From Candidatus Poseidonia sp. (lineage in GTDB: Archaea > Thermoplasmatota > Poseidoniia > Poseidoniales > Poseidoniaceae), in contig JALRLQ010000021.1 in assembly GCA_023254365.1 (NCBI GenBank), forward strand, positions 1 through 23,358: DNA of 23,358 nt, in the 5' to 3' direction. Below, piece by piece: positions 14,825 to 22,379 of the stretch. The notes under the pieces were generated by a model, which worked only from the letters and a program-made list of their open reading frames with translations, searched no databases and was not told where the DNA came from. Within the stretch, counting starts at the first letter, position 1. Each line of letters opens with the position of its first letter. The translations under genes and the position numbers were made by a program.

Positions 14825-16114
14825 ATGCATCGTTCACCGGTTGAGCGGCGTCAAGCCACCGTTGGCAAGCAAAGTGTTCATGTTGCGCATGCGCCACCCA
14901 CCATCATGGCAGGGGGCTGGCGTAGGTTCCTTGAAGAGGAATCGGAGCATCAGTGGATTTCCATTGGCGTGTTCTTGGCCTTCATCATCCTCGGTGCACT
15001 CGCCATCGGCGCCACCGAGCATTTCGTCGGTGCTCGAGAAGTCGATGTTCAAGCGGCTCACCAAGGTGGATTGGTCACTGAGATCGTCTATGGCCCCTCT
15101 TCAAATGCCTACACCGCCTTGGTCTATTCCCCTCAGGCGGGCTACGAATTGTACACGGAAGACACGTACCACGGTACGGTGACGCCCATTTACACGCCCG
15201 CCACCGAGGACAAAGCAGCGGACGTGAAGTTTCTCAAATCAATGCCCGACGGTGAAGTCCTGTTTTCTGTGGCCAACAACGAGGTGATTGGACTTCGGGG
15301 CAACGAGATGGTCACGTACGTCTACCCAACGACCAACGGCGAGTTTGGCATCTTGGACGCGGCGGAGATGAAGAACGGCGAAACCGTCCACCGTATGTTG
15401 CTCACACAGGAAGGTGCCCAAACCTCGGTTCGCGGCGTGGATGGCATGCAACCCACGCACCCGATGTCGACCTCCTCGGGCGTGCAATGGCACGGCATTG
15501 AGGCGGTTGGGAACGATCGTTGGCTTGCCTTGGGCACGCACATCAGTACGGCGGGCGCCGATGGTTCAAGTCCGGCAACACCGCAGGCTCGACCGGTGTT
15601 GGGTTGGATTGTGTGGGACGGGAGTGAAGCAACACCTGAACTTGAAACGGTGAGAACCTATGCTGGCGGCGTGTTTCACGGACTTGCCGTTACTGGAGAT
15701 GGTGTGGTTGTCGGTGGAACCGAAGAGAGCCTCTTGGTTCGAGGGCCCGACGACATTGAAACCTTGGGTGTGCGAAGCACGGCACTGGTTGAGGATGCAG
15801 AAGGAACCGTCTGGTTGTTCGGCCAACTCGGCTCAACCGTCCTTTGGTCGCTGGAAGACGGTGAACTGCAAACCCATGTGCTCGGACGAGCGATGCCCGT
15901 CGAGCCAAGTGCAGTGGGTGCTATCGCAAGCCATGTCCACGTTCACGGTACCGACGAACTGGGCCAACCGGTTCAATGGAGCATTGATATCTCAGCAAAC
16001 GGCTCTATAGAGAGTGGTCGGGGTTTCTTGAACCTGTTGTACCTGCTCACGGGTACGGTGGTCTTGGCCCTCATGCTGCGCTACGCCATCAAAGAATACT
16101 CGTTGCAAGGATAA
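14825..16114 (+). CDS. Membrane-anchored hypothetical protein with N- and C-terminal TM segments and large beta-rich domain
   Basis: The longest reading gives 429 residues. A first transmembrane helix (ISIGVFLAFIILGALAIGAT) is at about 46-65 and a second (LLYLLTGTVVLALMLRYAI) is near the C-terminus. The roughly 340 residues between them are beta-rich, with repeated short units such as GVVVGGTEESLLVRG and EGTVWLFGQLGSTVLWSLED, suggesting a propeller on the outer face of the membrane. I do not recognise a family. The start is uncertain: ATG 14906 (MAGGWRRFLEEESEHQW) is 27 residues shorter, and the TATA-like block at 14809-14816 would start transcription after the first ATG, so the shorter form may be right. 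It is divergent from rpl10e and 109 bp upstream of mutS. Confidence 0.7.
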   Translation: MHRSPVERRQATVGKQSVHVAHAPPTIMAGGWRRFLEEESEHQWISIGVFLAFIILGALAIGATEHFVGAREVDVQAAHQGGLVTEIVYGPSSNAYTALVYSPQAGYELYTEDTYHGTVTPIYTPATEDKAADVKFLKSMPDGEVLFSVANNEVIGLRGNEMVTYVYPTTNGEFGILDAAEMKNGETVHRMLLTQEGAQTSVRGVDGMQPTHPMSTSSGVQWHGIEAVGNDRWLALGTHISTAGADGSSPATPQARPVLGWIVWDGSEATPELETVRTYAGGVFHGLAVTGDGVVVGGTEESLLVRGPDDIETLGVRSTALVEDAEGTVWLFGQLGSTVLWSLEDGELQTHVLGRAMPVEPSAVGAIASHVHVHGTDELGQPVQWSIDISANGSIESGRGFLNLLYLLTGTVVLALMLRYAIKEYSLQG

Positions 16115-16117
16115 GTT
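16109..16117 (+). promoter_or_regulatory. Possible TATA-like element for mutS
   Basis: GGATAAGTT straddles the stop codon of the preceding gene. If used, transcription would start near 16139, producing a leader of about 85 nt that contains both inverted repeats described next. Co-transcription with the upstream gene is equally possible. The match is weak. Confidence 0.25.
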
Positions 16118-16150
16118 CGACGATCTGCCACGAAAGACGGCTCAAACATC

Positions 16151-16222
16151 GAAGGTTGCGAGAACCTTCATGTGCCCTCGTCAACTTCCTCAAACTCCAG
16201 CGTAAGCCATGGAGGGCACATG
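16151..16222 (+). promoter_or_regulatory. mutS leader with two inverted repeats, one pairing with the ribosome-binding site
   Basis: GAAGGTT (16151-16157) and AACCTTC (16163-16169) form a 7-bp stem with a 5-nt loop. CATGTGCCCTC (16169-16179) and GAGGGCACATG (16212-16222) are perfect 11-nt complements separated by 32 nt. The second arm contains most of the GGAGGG Shine-Dalgarno (16211-16216) for the mutS ATG at 16224, so folding would hide it. The two stems share base 16169, so they can compete or stack. Control of mutS translation is an inference; the repeat itself is seen directly. Confidence 0.5.
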
Positions 16223-16223
16223 C

Positions 16224-18866
16224 ATGACCAAACGCGGAATGATGGATCAGTTCTTTGACATCAAAGAACAACATCCGGATACCGTGTTGTTCTTCCGAAT
16301 GGGGGACTTCTACGAACTGTTCCACGAAGATGCAGAACTGGCAGCCGATGTCTTGGGGCTTGCCCTCACATCAAGGGACAAAAACGCTGAGAAGCCCATT
16401 CCGATGGCCGGTTTCCCATGGCACGGTCTGGAAGAACACCTGCGCACGATGCTCAGGGCAGGGTACAAAGTCACCGTGGCCGAGCAGGAAGAAGAACTGC
16501 GCGAGGGAGCAAAACTGCTGGAGCGGGTGGTGACGCGAGTTTACACTCCCGGGAGTCTGTACGAGGAAGGCTTGCTTGAAGGCGATGAACAATCGCTGCT
16601 CGCCGCCGTTGCGCTTTCCAGCGACAGCCTTGGACTGGCTGTCCTCGATGCCTCCACGGGGAAGGCATGGGCGAGCACCCATGATGGTCCTGATCGCTTT
16701 GCAAAACTGCAAGATGACCTGCAACGGTGGCAGCCTCAGGAACTCGTGCTCTCGCCAAAGGATGCAGAACACGAACAGATGGGGCCGTTGTTCCTCCACC
16801 TTCATGGGACGATGATCAGTCAGCACAACATCACCAACGCCAAGCGTGAGGAACGTCTCCGCACCATGTTGGACGTCGCCGACTTGGGGCATCTTGATTT
16901 GGATCACGCACCCTTGGCGATATCTGCGACCGGCCTTGCAGCGGATTACGTCGCCACCGTGCACATGCGAAGTGAAATCCCTCTCCAGGACGTTGAAGTT
17001 GTGGAAGAAAGCGGTCACCTCTTGCTTGACCAAACCACCCTAAGAAATCTCGAGTTAACAAGCACCTTGGCCGGAGAATACGATGGTAGTTTGCTCTCAA
17101 CACTGAACCGATGCCGGACCGCCATGGGCCGCCGCCTTCTCAAAACCTGGATCCTCCATCCGCTTGCCGAAGTTTCGGCCATTGAAACCAGACACAAAGC
17201 GGTCGGGACGCTGGCAAAATCAGCTCGACGCCTTGACGGGTTGAGAGAATCGCTCAAAGGCATCAGGGACATGGAACGGCTCGCCACGCAATTGGCCTAT
17301 CAGCGAAGCAACGCACGGGATTTGGTCGCCACCGCCCATGCGCTTGAACGCATGCCTGCCCTGATTCGGTGGTGCCAAGACAGTCAAGACCCACTGCTCA
17401 TCCTTCTCAGTCAAGAATTGGATGCCCTCCATGAGATGACGCAGATGATCCAAGGGACGCTGCAAGAAGCCCCGCCACTCGGGTTAAGGGATGGGGGTCT
17501 GCTCAAGGCAGGCGTGGATGATGAAGTGGACGAATTGCGAACCATCACGTCCGAAGGAAAAGCGTGGTTCTCAAACCTTGAACTGCAGTTGCGTGATTCG
17601 TTGTCCATCCCTTCGTTGAAGGTCAAGCACAACCGCCAGGTTGGTTGGTTCATCGAAGTCACACAAACCCACCTCGACAAAGTCCCTGAAGAATGGCGAC
17701 GTAAGCAACAACTGACCAATGGTTCTCGCTATGTGACCACAGAATTGTCCGAGCGTGACGATTTGTTGTTGACGGCGGATTCAAAATTGAAGGAATTGGA
17801 ATACAGGCGCTTTTTGGAACTTCGAACCTACTGTGCACAGCACGCCTCCACCCTCGCCGACATTGCTCGACGAGTGGCCGCCATTGATGTTCTGCAGTGC
17901 TTTGCCTCGGTCAGCCGTGAGCGGCAATGGACCAAACCTGTCATGTCAACCACCTCCGCACTGCATCTGACCGATGCGCGCCATCCCGTCCTTGAAACGC
18001 AGCAAGGGTATGTACCCAACGACGTCCTCATCAACCCGAAACGGTCGTTTTTGCTCATCACCGGACCAAACATGGGTGGGAAATCCACGTATCTGCGAAC
18101 CGTAGCCCTCACCACCATTTTGGCACAAGCAGGTTGTTTTGTTCCTGCAAAAACAGCCAAAATCGGTCTCGTTGATCGAATCTTCACCCGTGTTGGAGCC
18201 AGCGATGACCTGAAACGAGGCCGGTCCACCTTCATGATGGAAATGATTGAGGTCGCACATATTTTGAAGCGGGCCACGAAGGACTCGCTGGTTCTTCTCG
18301 ATGAAATCGGTCGAGGAACATCGACGTTTGACGGTCTCTCCATCGCTTGGTCGGTGACCGAAGACATCTGTTCTCGCATTGGCTCACGCACGCTTTTCGC
18401 CACCCACTACCACCAGTTGATCGGTCTCGAGGGCGATGTGCCAGGATTGTGCAACGTCCACGTTCAGGTAGCCCATGCCGAAGGTCAACTTCGCTTCTTG
18501 CACAAGGTGGCTGACGGACCTTGCGATGACTCATACGGCGTTCAGGTTGCTGCTCTCGCTGGACTGCCTCGAAACGTGGTTGAACGGGCCACGGACCTGC
18601 TTGCGTTCCTTGAGCAACAGGCAGGGGGTGCCAAAGCCGGTGAACAGGGCACTCCACAATCCCGAGAAGCAGGGCAAGCCAGCCTGATGGGCTACTTCGC
18701 TGCAGCGGCGCTGTCAACACAGGCTCAAGTGACCCAAGAGGTCATTCCCGCCCACATCGTGCAGTTGATGACCCATCTCTCGGAAACACAAGTGGACGAA
18801 CTCTCACCCAGGCAGGCCCTCGATGTGTTGTACCAACTCAAGGCCATGCTGGAGGTGGACCGGTGA
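16224..18866 (+). CDS. mutS: DNA mismatch recognition protein MutS (bacterial MutS1 type) with a PIP-box-like motif
   Basis: The protein has 880 residues. MutS recognises mismatches and recruits MutL. The mismatch-reading Phe-x-Glu is present (RMGDFYELF, Phe29 and Glu31). Connector, lever and clamp domains follow. The ATPase has GPNMGGKST (614-622), then SLVLLDEIGRGTSTFDG and the LFATHYHQL motif. The C-terminal helix (DELSPRQALDVLYQLKAML) matches bacterial MutS. Between the ATPase and that helix lies QASLMGYF (818-825), which fits a PCNA-interacting peptide. ATG 16224 is chosen because GGAGGG lies 7 nt upstream; ATG 16209 overlaps that site and would add five residues. The stop overlaps the mutL GTG by 4 bp. 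Confidence 0.95.
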   Translation: MTKRGMMDQFFDIKEQHPDTVLFFRMGDFYELFHEDAELAADVLGLALTSRDKNAEKPIPMAGFPWHGLEEHLRTMLRAGYKVTVAEQEEELREGAKLLERVVTRVYTPGSLYEEGLLEGDEQSLLAAVALSSDSLGLAVLDASTGKAWASTHDGPDRFAKLQDDLQRWQPQELVLSPKDAEHEQMGPLFLHLHGTMISQHNITNAKREERLRTMLDVADLGHLDLDHAPLAISATGLAADYVATVHMRSEIPLQDVEVVEESGHLLLDQTTLRNLELTSTLAGEYDGSLLSTLNRCRTAMGRRLLKTWILHPLAEVSAIETRHKAVGTLAKSARRLDGLRESLKGIRDMERLATQLAYQRSNARDLVATAHALERMPALIRWCQDSQDPLLILLSQELDALHEMTQMIQGTLQEAPPLGLRDGGLLKAGVDDEVDELRTITSEGKAWFSNLELQLRDSLSIPSLKVKHNRQVGWFIEVTQTHLDKVPEEWRRKQQLTNGSRYVTTELSERDDLLLTADSKLKELEYRRFLELRTYCAQHASTLADIARRVAAIDVLQCFASVSRERQWTKPVMSTTSALHLTDARHPVLETQQGYVPNDVLINPKRSFLLITGPNMGGKSTYLRTVALTTILAQAGCFVPAKTAKIGLVDRIFTRVGASDDLKRGRSTFMMEMIEVAHILKRATKDSLVLLDEIGRGTSTFDGLSIAWSVTEDICSRIGSRTLFATHYHQLIGLEGDVPGLCNVHVQVAHAEGQLRFLHKVADGPCDDSYGVQVAALAGLPRNVVERATDLLAFLEQQAGGAKAGEQGTPQSREAGQASLMGYFAAAALSTQAQVTQEVIPAHIVQLMTHLSETQVDELSPRQALDVLYQLKAMLEVDR

Positions 18867-20887
18867 AACCGCAACGCATCCAGCAACTGGATGATGCCAC
18901 CATCGGCCACATCGCCGCAGGAGAGGTCGTTGAGCGGCCTGCTCAAGTCGTCAAGGAACTGGTCGAAAACAGCCTGGATGCCGGGGCCACCAACATATCG
19001 GTCATCATTGAGAACGGTGGTTTTGACCGGATGATCGTCGAAGACAACGGCGGAGGCATTGCAAAGGATGACCTCAGCTTGGCGCTAGACCGTCACGCAA
19101 CCTCAAAACTCACCACGAAGGACGACCTGAACGCCATCGTGTCCTTGGGTTTCCGTGGTGAAGCGTTGGCCAGCATCGGCATGGTCTCAACCTTGACCAT
19201 CGAAAGCCAGCCAAGGGGCGAAGAAGGCGCCCGTGTCTCAATGGAAAACGGCATCAAATCGGATGTTCAACCTGTCGGCATGCCCGATGGAACACGAATC
19301 TCCGTTGAGCATTTGTTCCAAAACACCCCCGCTCGATTGGCGTTCCAACGCCGACCCGAGACGGAAACGGCTCGTATCGTGGACGTCGTGGTGGACCACG
19401 CCCTGGCTCATCCTCAATGTGGATTCCACCTCAAATCCGAAACACGAACCCTGCTCAATGTACCACCAACCGACGACATGATGGATCGCTTGTACGACTT
19501 GATGGGGGCACAGGCCACGGAACTCATCCCGCTTGAACACCCTCCAATCGACGAGGATGCACCCGGTGAGGAACGATGGGACGGCTGGATCAGCACACCC
19601 GATATCACGCGTGGAAAGGGAGATGACATCCACATACTGATCAATCATCGCCCGGTTGCACCCGGTCCATTTTTGCAAGCGATTCGTCGTGGTTACAAAA
19701 CGCGTTTGATGCACGGAAGGCATCCGCTTGCGGTCATCAACCTCACCTGCCCTCCGGGCGAAGTGGACGTGAACGTCCATCCCACAAAACGGGAAGTCCG
19801 ACTCAAACACTCTTGGCGGGTCCTGGAGCGACTGGAACGAGCGATTTCCCACACCCTTGAATCCATCCCCACTGAGCCCGATGCCACCGGAGGCATCCCT
19901 GCACTGCAAGGCTTGGCGTCCGCTGACCGGGTTAAGTCGGTTGAAACTTACTTAACGCCTGAGGCCCCCTCGCCAAACGACCAACAAGAACGAGCGCTGA
20001 CCAGTGCCGCAGGGCTCTCGGTTGCTCCTCCTCAGCCACCCGCTTCAACCGCACCAGCGCCACCTGCCTGGGCGGTGGCAGCCGGACGCCAATTGAACCT
20101 CGTGGGGACCGAGGCCGAACAGCCTGAAGCCCCATCCAAACCACGCCCTGTCTCTGCATCACCGCTGGGTCAATCGGTGTTACCGAACCTTGAGCAGAAC
20201 CCGGTCGCCTCCCACTTGTCGACCGCAGAACGTGCGCTTCACCGGCATGCAGGCGCAGCACCGACCACGATGCCGTCACAAGAGGAACCCCTTGGTGGCG
20301 CCATCAACGACCTGCCCCCTATGGAACCTCTCGCTCAGTTTGCAGACTCCTACATTTTGGTTCAGGCTGAGGATGAATTGCTGCTCATCGACCAACACGC
20401 CCTTCACGAACGCGTCCGATATGAACGGCTTCGTCACAGCGGGCAGGCTTGGGAGCCGCAGCAACGCTTGACGCCGCTTGACTTGGCGTTGGACCCTCGG
20501 CAATCTGCGGTGGTTGATGCACACCATGAACGCCTGTCTGCTCTTGGTTTTTCATTGCAAAGGGAAGAAGGGGAGTGGAGCCTGCTTGCAGCACCACGAT
20601 TGTTGAGCGGTGAAGAACTGAAACCCTTCTTTTTGGACCTGCTTCAAGACCTTGCAGAGGACGGTGGCCCGCTGGAAACCATTGAGGCAAAAAAAGACCA
20701 CATCGCCTTCATGAACGCCTGCCGGGGAGCGGTGAAGGCCAACGAATCGTTGTCCCTTCCCGAGATGAGGCGGCTTCTCGACGACATGCGCCGCATCCCC
20801 AATCCATGGGCCTGTGTCCACGGTCGGCCCACTTCACTGAGGATTCCAATCGACAGTTTGGACCATCATTTTGGCCGACACGGTTGA
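18863..20887 (+). CDS. mutL: DNA mismatch repair protein MutL with endonuclease motif
   Basis: The protein has 674 residues and a GTG start overlapping the mutS stop (GTGA), with GGAGGTGG just upstream. The N-terminal GHKL ATPase shows KELVENSLDAGA (Glu32, Asn36), VEDNGGGI, FRGEALASIG and GTRISVEHLFQNTPAR. A Pro/Ala/Gln-rich linker spans about residues 340-475. The C-terminal domain contains the metal-binding endonuclease motif DQHALHERVRYE (510-521), ACRGAVKAN (Cys620) and CVHGRP (Cys651, His653). This is the nicking type of MutL, as in bacteria lacking MutH and in eukaryotic PMS2. QQRLTP (just after the motif) lies where bacterial MutL has its clamp-binding sequence. It ends one base before the convergent aroA stop. 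Confidence 0.96.
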   Translation: MKPQRIQQLDDATIGHIAAGEVVERPAQVVKELVENSLDAGATNISVIIENGGFDRMIVEDNGGGIAKDDLSLALDRHATSKLTTKDDLNAIVSLGFRGEALASIGMVSTLTIESQPRGEEGARVSMENGIKSDVQPVGMPDGTRISVEHLFQNTPARLAFQRRPETETARIVDVVVDHALAHPQCGFHLKSETRTLLNVPPTDDMMDRLYDLMGAQATELIPLEHPPIDEDAPGEERWDGWISTPDITRGKGDDIHILINHRPVAPGPFLQAIRRGYKTRLMHGRHPLAVINLTCPPGEVDVNVHPTKREVRLKHSWRVLERLERAISHTLESIPTEPDATGGIPALQGLASADRVKSVETYLTPEAPSPNDQQERALTSAAGLSVAPPQPPASTAPAPPAWAVAAGRQLNLVGTEAEQPEAPSKPRPVSASPLGQSVLPNLEQNPVASHLSTAERALHRHAGAAPTTMPSQEEPLGGAINDLPPMEPLAQFADSYILVQAEDELLLIDQHALHERVRYERLRHSGQAWEPQQRLTPLDLALDPRQSAVVDAHHERLSALGFSLQREEGEWSLLAAPRLLSGEELKPFFLDLLQDLAEDGGPLETIEAKKDHIAFMNACRGAVKANESLSLPEMRRLLDDMRRIPNPWACVHGRPTSLRIPIDSLDHHFGRHG

Positions 20888-20888
20888 T

Positions 20889-22307
20889 TCACCAAGGTTG
20901 ATGCAGTCGAGCCTCAATCTCCACGCCACACGCCCTCAATCGCTCAACGGCGTCTGGATCGGCCACGGTGTGCAGGCTCGGCCCTTCCACCAGAACCTCT
21001 TCCTCGCAGGCTGCGGCAAGAATCAGGGCCGTCATTTGCATGCGGTGGTCGCTGTAGGTTTGGACGGGAGCGGTTGGCGTCGACAGGCGTTGGCCTCCCG
21101 GCACACGTAAACCATCTCCTTCAACATTGGATTCAAGACCAAATTGCTTCAGAAGGCTCACCGTTCCTGTGAGCCTGTTGGTTTCTTTGTGGGCGGCGTG
21201 CGGCGCCCCGTGGATGAGTCCACCTGCCCCCAAAGCCAACGTGGCCGCAAGCGGCGTGATCAAATCGTTGGCATCTCGCAGATCGATGTCGATGCGCTTG
21301 GCGTTCGGTGTTGGTTTGAGATGCGTGTCGGAGACGGTGATGCCCAACGAGGTCGCGATGTCAAACAACAGCTCGTGGCCCAAACTGTCCTCTGGCAGCG
21401 GCATCGCTTCAACCAACACCTCCGATTGCAGGGCTTGGACGGCGAGGAAGGCAAAACCCAGCATCGAACAGTCCCGTGGAACGATCACCTCGTTGGTGGG
21501 AAAGGTCGGCTGCCAAGGACGAAGGGCGCCTTCAGAAAGTGGACCTGAACCGGTCGCTTCGCACATCTCCATGGTCAACGCAGCGTGACGACGTGAAACA
21601 GGGTCGCCCTCGAAGTGGACCTCCAAAGCCGAAGAAAAACCGGGAGCTGCCAAACACCATGCTGTGGTGGGTTGACTGGATGACTCCACGTCGAGATGAA
21701 GAGGAACGTCTGCGTTGATTGGCCCTTGAATCAGGAACGGCAAGCCTTCTGCATCCGTTCCTTTCGAGCAAGCAACGCCCAATTGTTCGAAGGATGAGAG
21801 CATCGCATTGTACGACCGTGAGCGAAGCGACGCATCGCCGTCCACCATCACCGGCGCATGGTGCAACGATACCAACGCCATGAGGATTCGCAGGCTCGTA
21901 CCCGAGTTCCCTGCATGAAGAACGCTGATGGGAGGGTGCAGGCCGTTTGGGCCAACGCCGGTGACCTTCCATGAAGCCGTTCCGTTTGCGGGTTGATCGT
22001 CATCGTTGGTGGACACCTTAAGTGGTTGACCATCACGGTCAAGGTCGCTCACGCTGACGCCCATCTGGACCAAACAGCGACGCATGGAAATCACGTCTTG
22101 TCCGGCGTGTTCCATCCCTCGCAACACGACCTCTTGCTGGGATTGAGCGGCGAGGGTGAGCCATCGAATGGCGTGGCTCTTCGACGGCGGTAGGCTCCAT
22201 TGCATCTTTTCTATAGAGGTCTTTCGGTGAATCGAAAGCACCGGAACAAGGCTCCCTTTGCCGCCATTGCGGTGAGGCGACCAGCGCTTGACCCAGGCCT
22301 TCCCCAT
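20889..22307 (-). CDS. aroA: 3-phosphoshikimate 1-carboxyvinyltransferase (EPSP synthase)
   Basis: The enzyme transfers enolpyruvate from PEP to shikimate 3-phosphate in chorismate synthesis. From ATG 22307 the protein has 472 residues. Motifs are PPSKSHAIRWLTLAA near residue 40, LHAGNSGTSLRIL, the substrate loop with ESSSQPTTAWCLAAPGF, the catalytic region IDIDLRDANDLITPLAA, HKETNRLTG and YSDHRMQMTALILA. The start is uncertain. The first 20 residues (MGKAWVKRWSPHRNGGKGSL) are not family-like, while ATG 22205 leaves only five residues before PPSKS. An in-frame GTG at 22241, preceded by AGGGAG, would give VLSIHRKTSIEK as the first strand, which fits better. Other shikimate genes are not in the window. 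Confidence 0.92.
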   Translation of the reverse strand: MGKAWVKRWSPHRNGGKGSLVPVLSIHRKTSIEKMQWSLPPSKSHAIRWLTLAAQSQQEVVLRGMEHAGQDVISMRRCLVQMGVSVSDLDRDGQPLKVSTNDDDQPANGTASWKVTGVGPNGLHPPISVLHAGNSGTSLRILMALVSLHHAPVMVDGDASLRSRSYNAMLSSFEQLGVACSKGTDAEGLPFLIQGPINADVPLHLDVESSSQPTTAWCLAAPGFSSALEVHFEGDPVSRRHAALTMEMCEATGSGPLSEGALRPWQPTFPTNEVIVPRDCSMLGFAFLAVQALQSEVLVEAMPLPEDSLGHELLFDIATSLGITVSDTHLKPTPNAKRIDIDLRDANDLITPLAATLALGAGGLIHGAPHAAHKETNRLTGTVSLLKQFGLESNVEGDGLRVPGGQRLSTPTAPVQTYSDHRMQMTALILAAACEEEVLVEGPSLHTVADPDAVERLRACGVEIEARLHQPW

Positions 22308-22379
22308 GAACCAAGGTGGTGCATGGGTGTCATCAACCCTTGCTTACAAGTTCAAGAACCCGTGCGTGGTCCATCCGAC

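Noticed and set aside
14772..14897. GTG start extending rpl10e by 42 residues
   Set aside because: The extension is unlike any L10e, crosses the TATA box and Shine-Dalgarno, and overlaps the divergent gene.
16371..17033. A 220-codon minus-strand frame inside mutS
   Set aside because: It is antisense to well conserved MutS domains and has no recognisable features.
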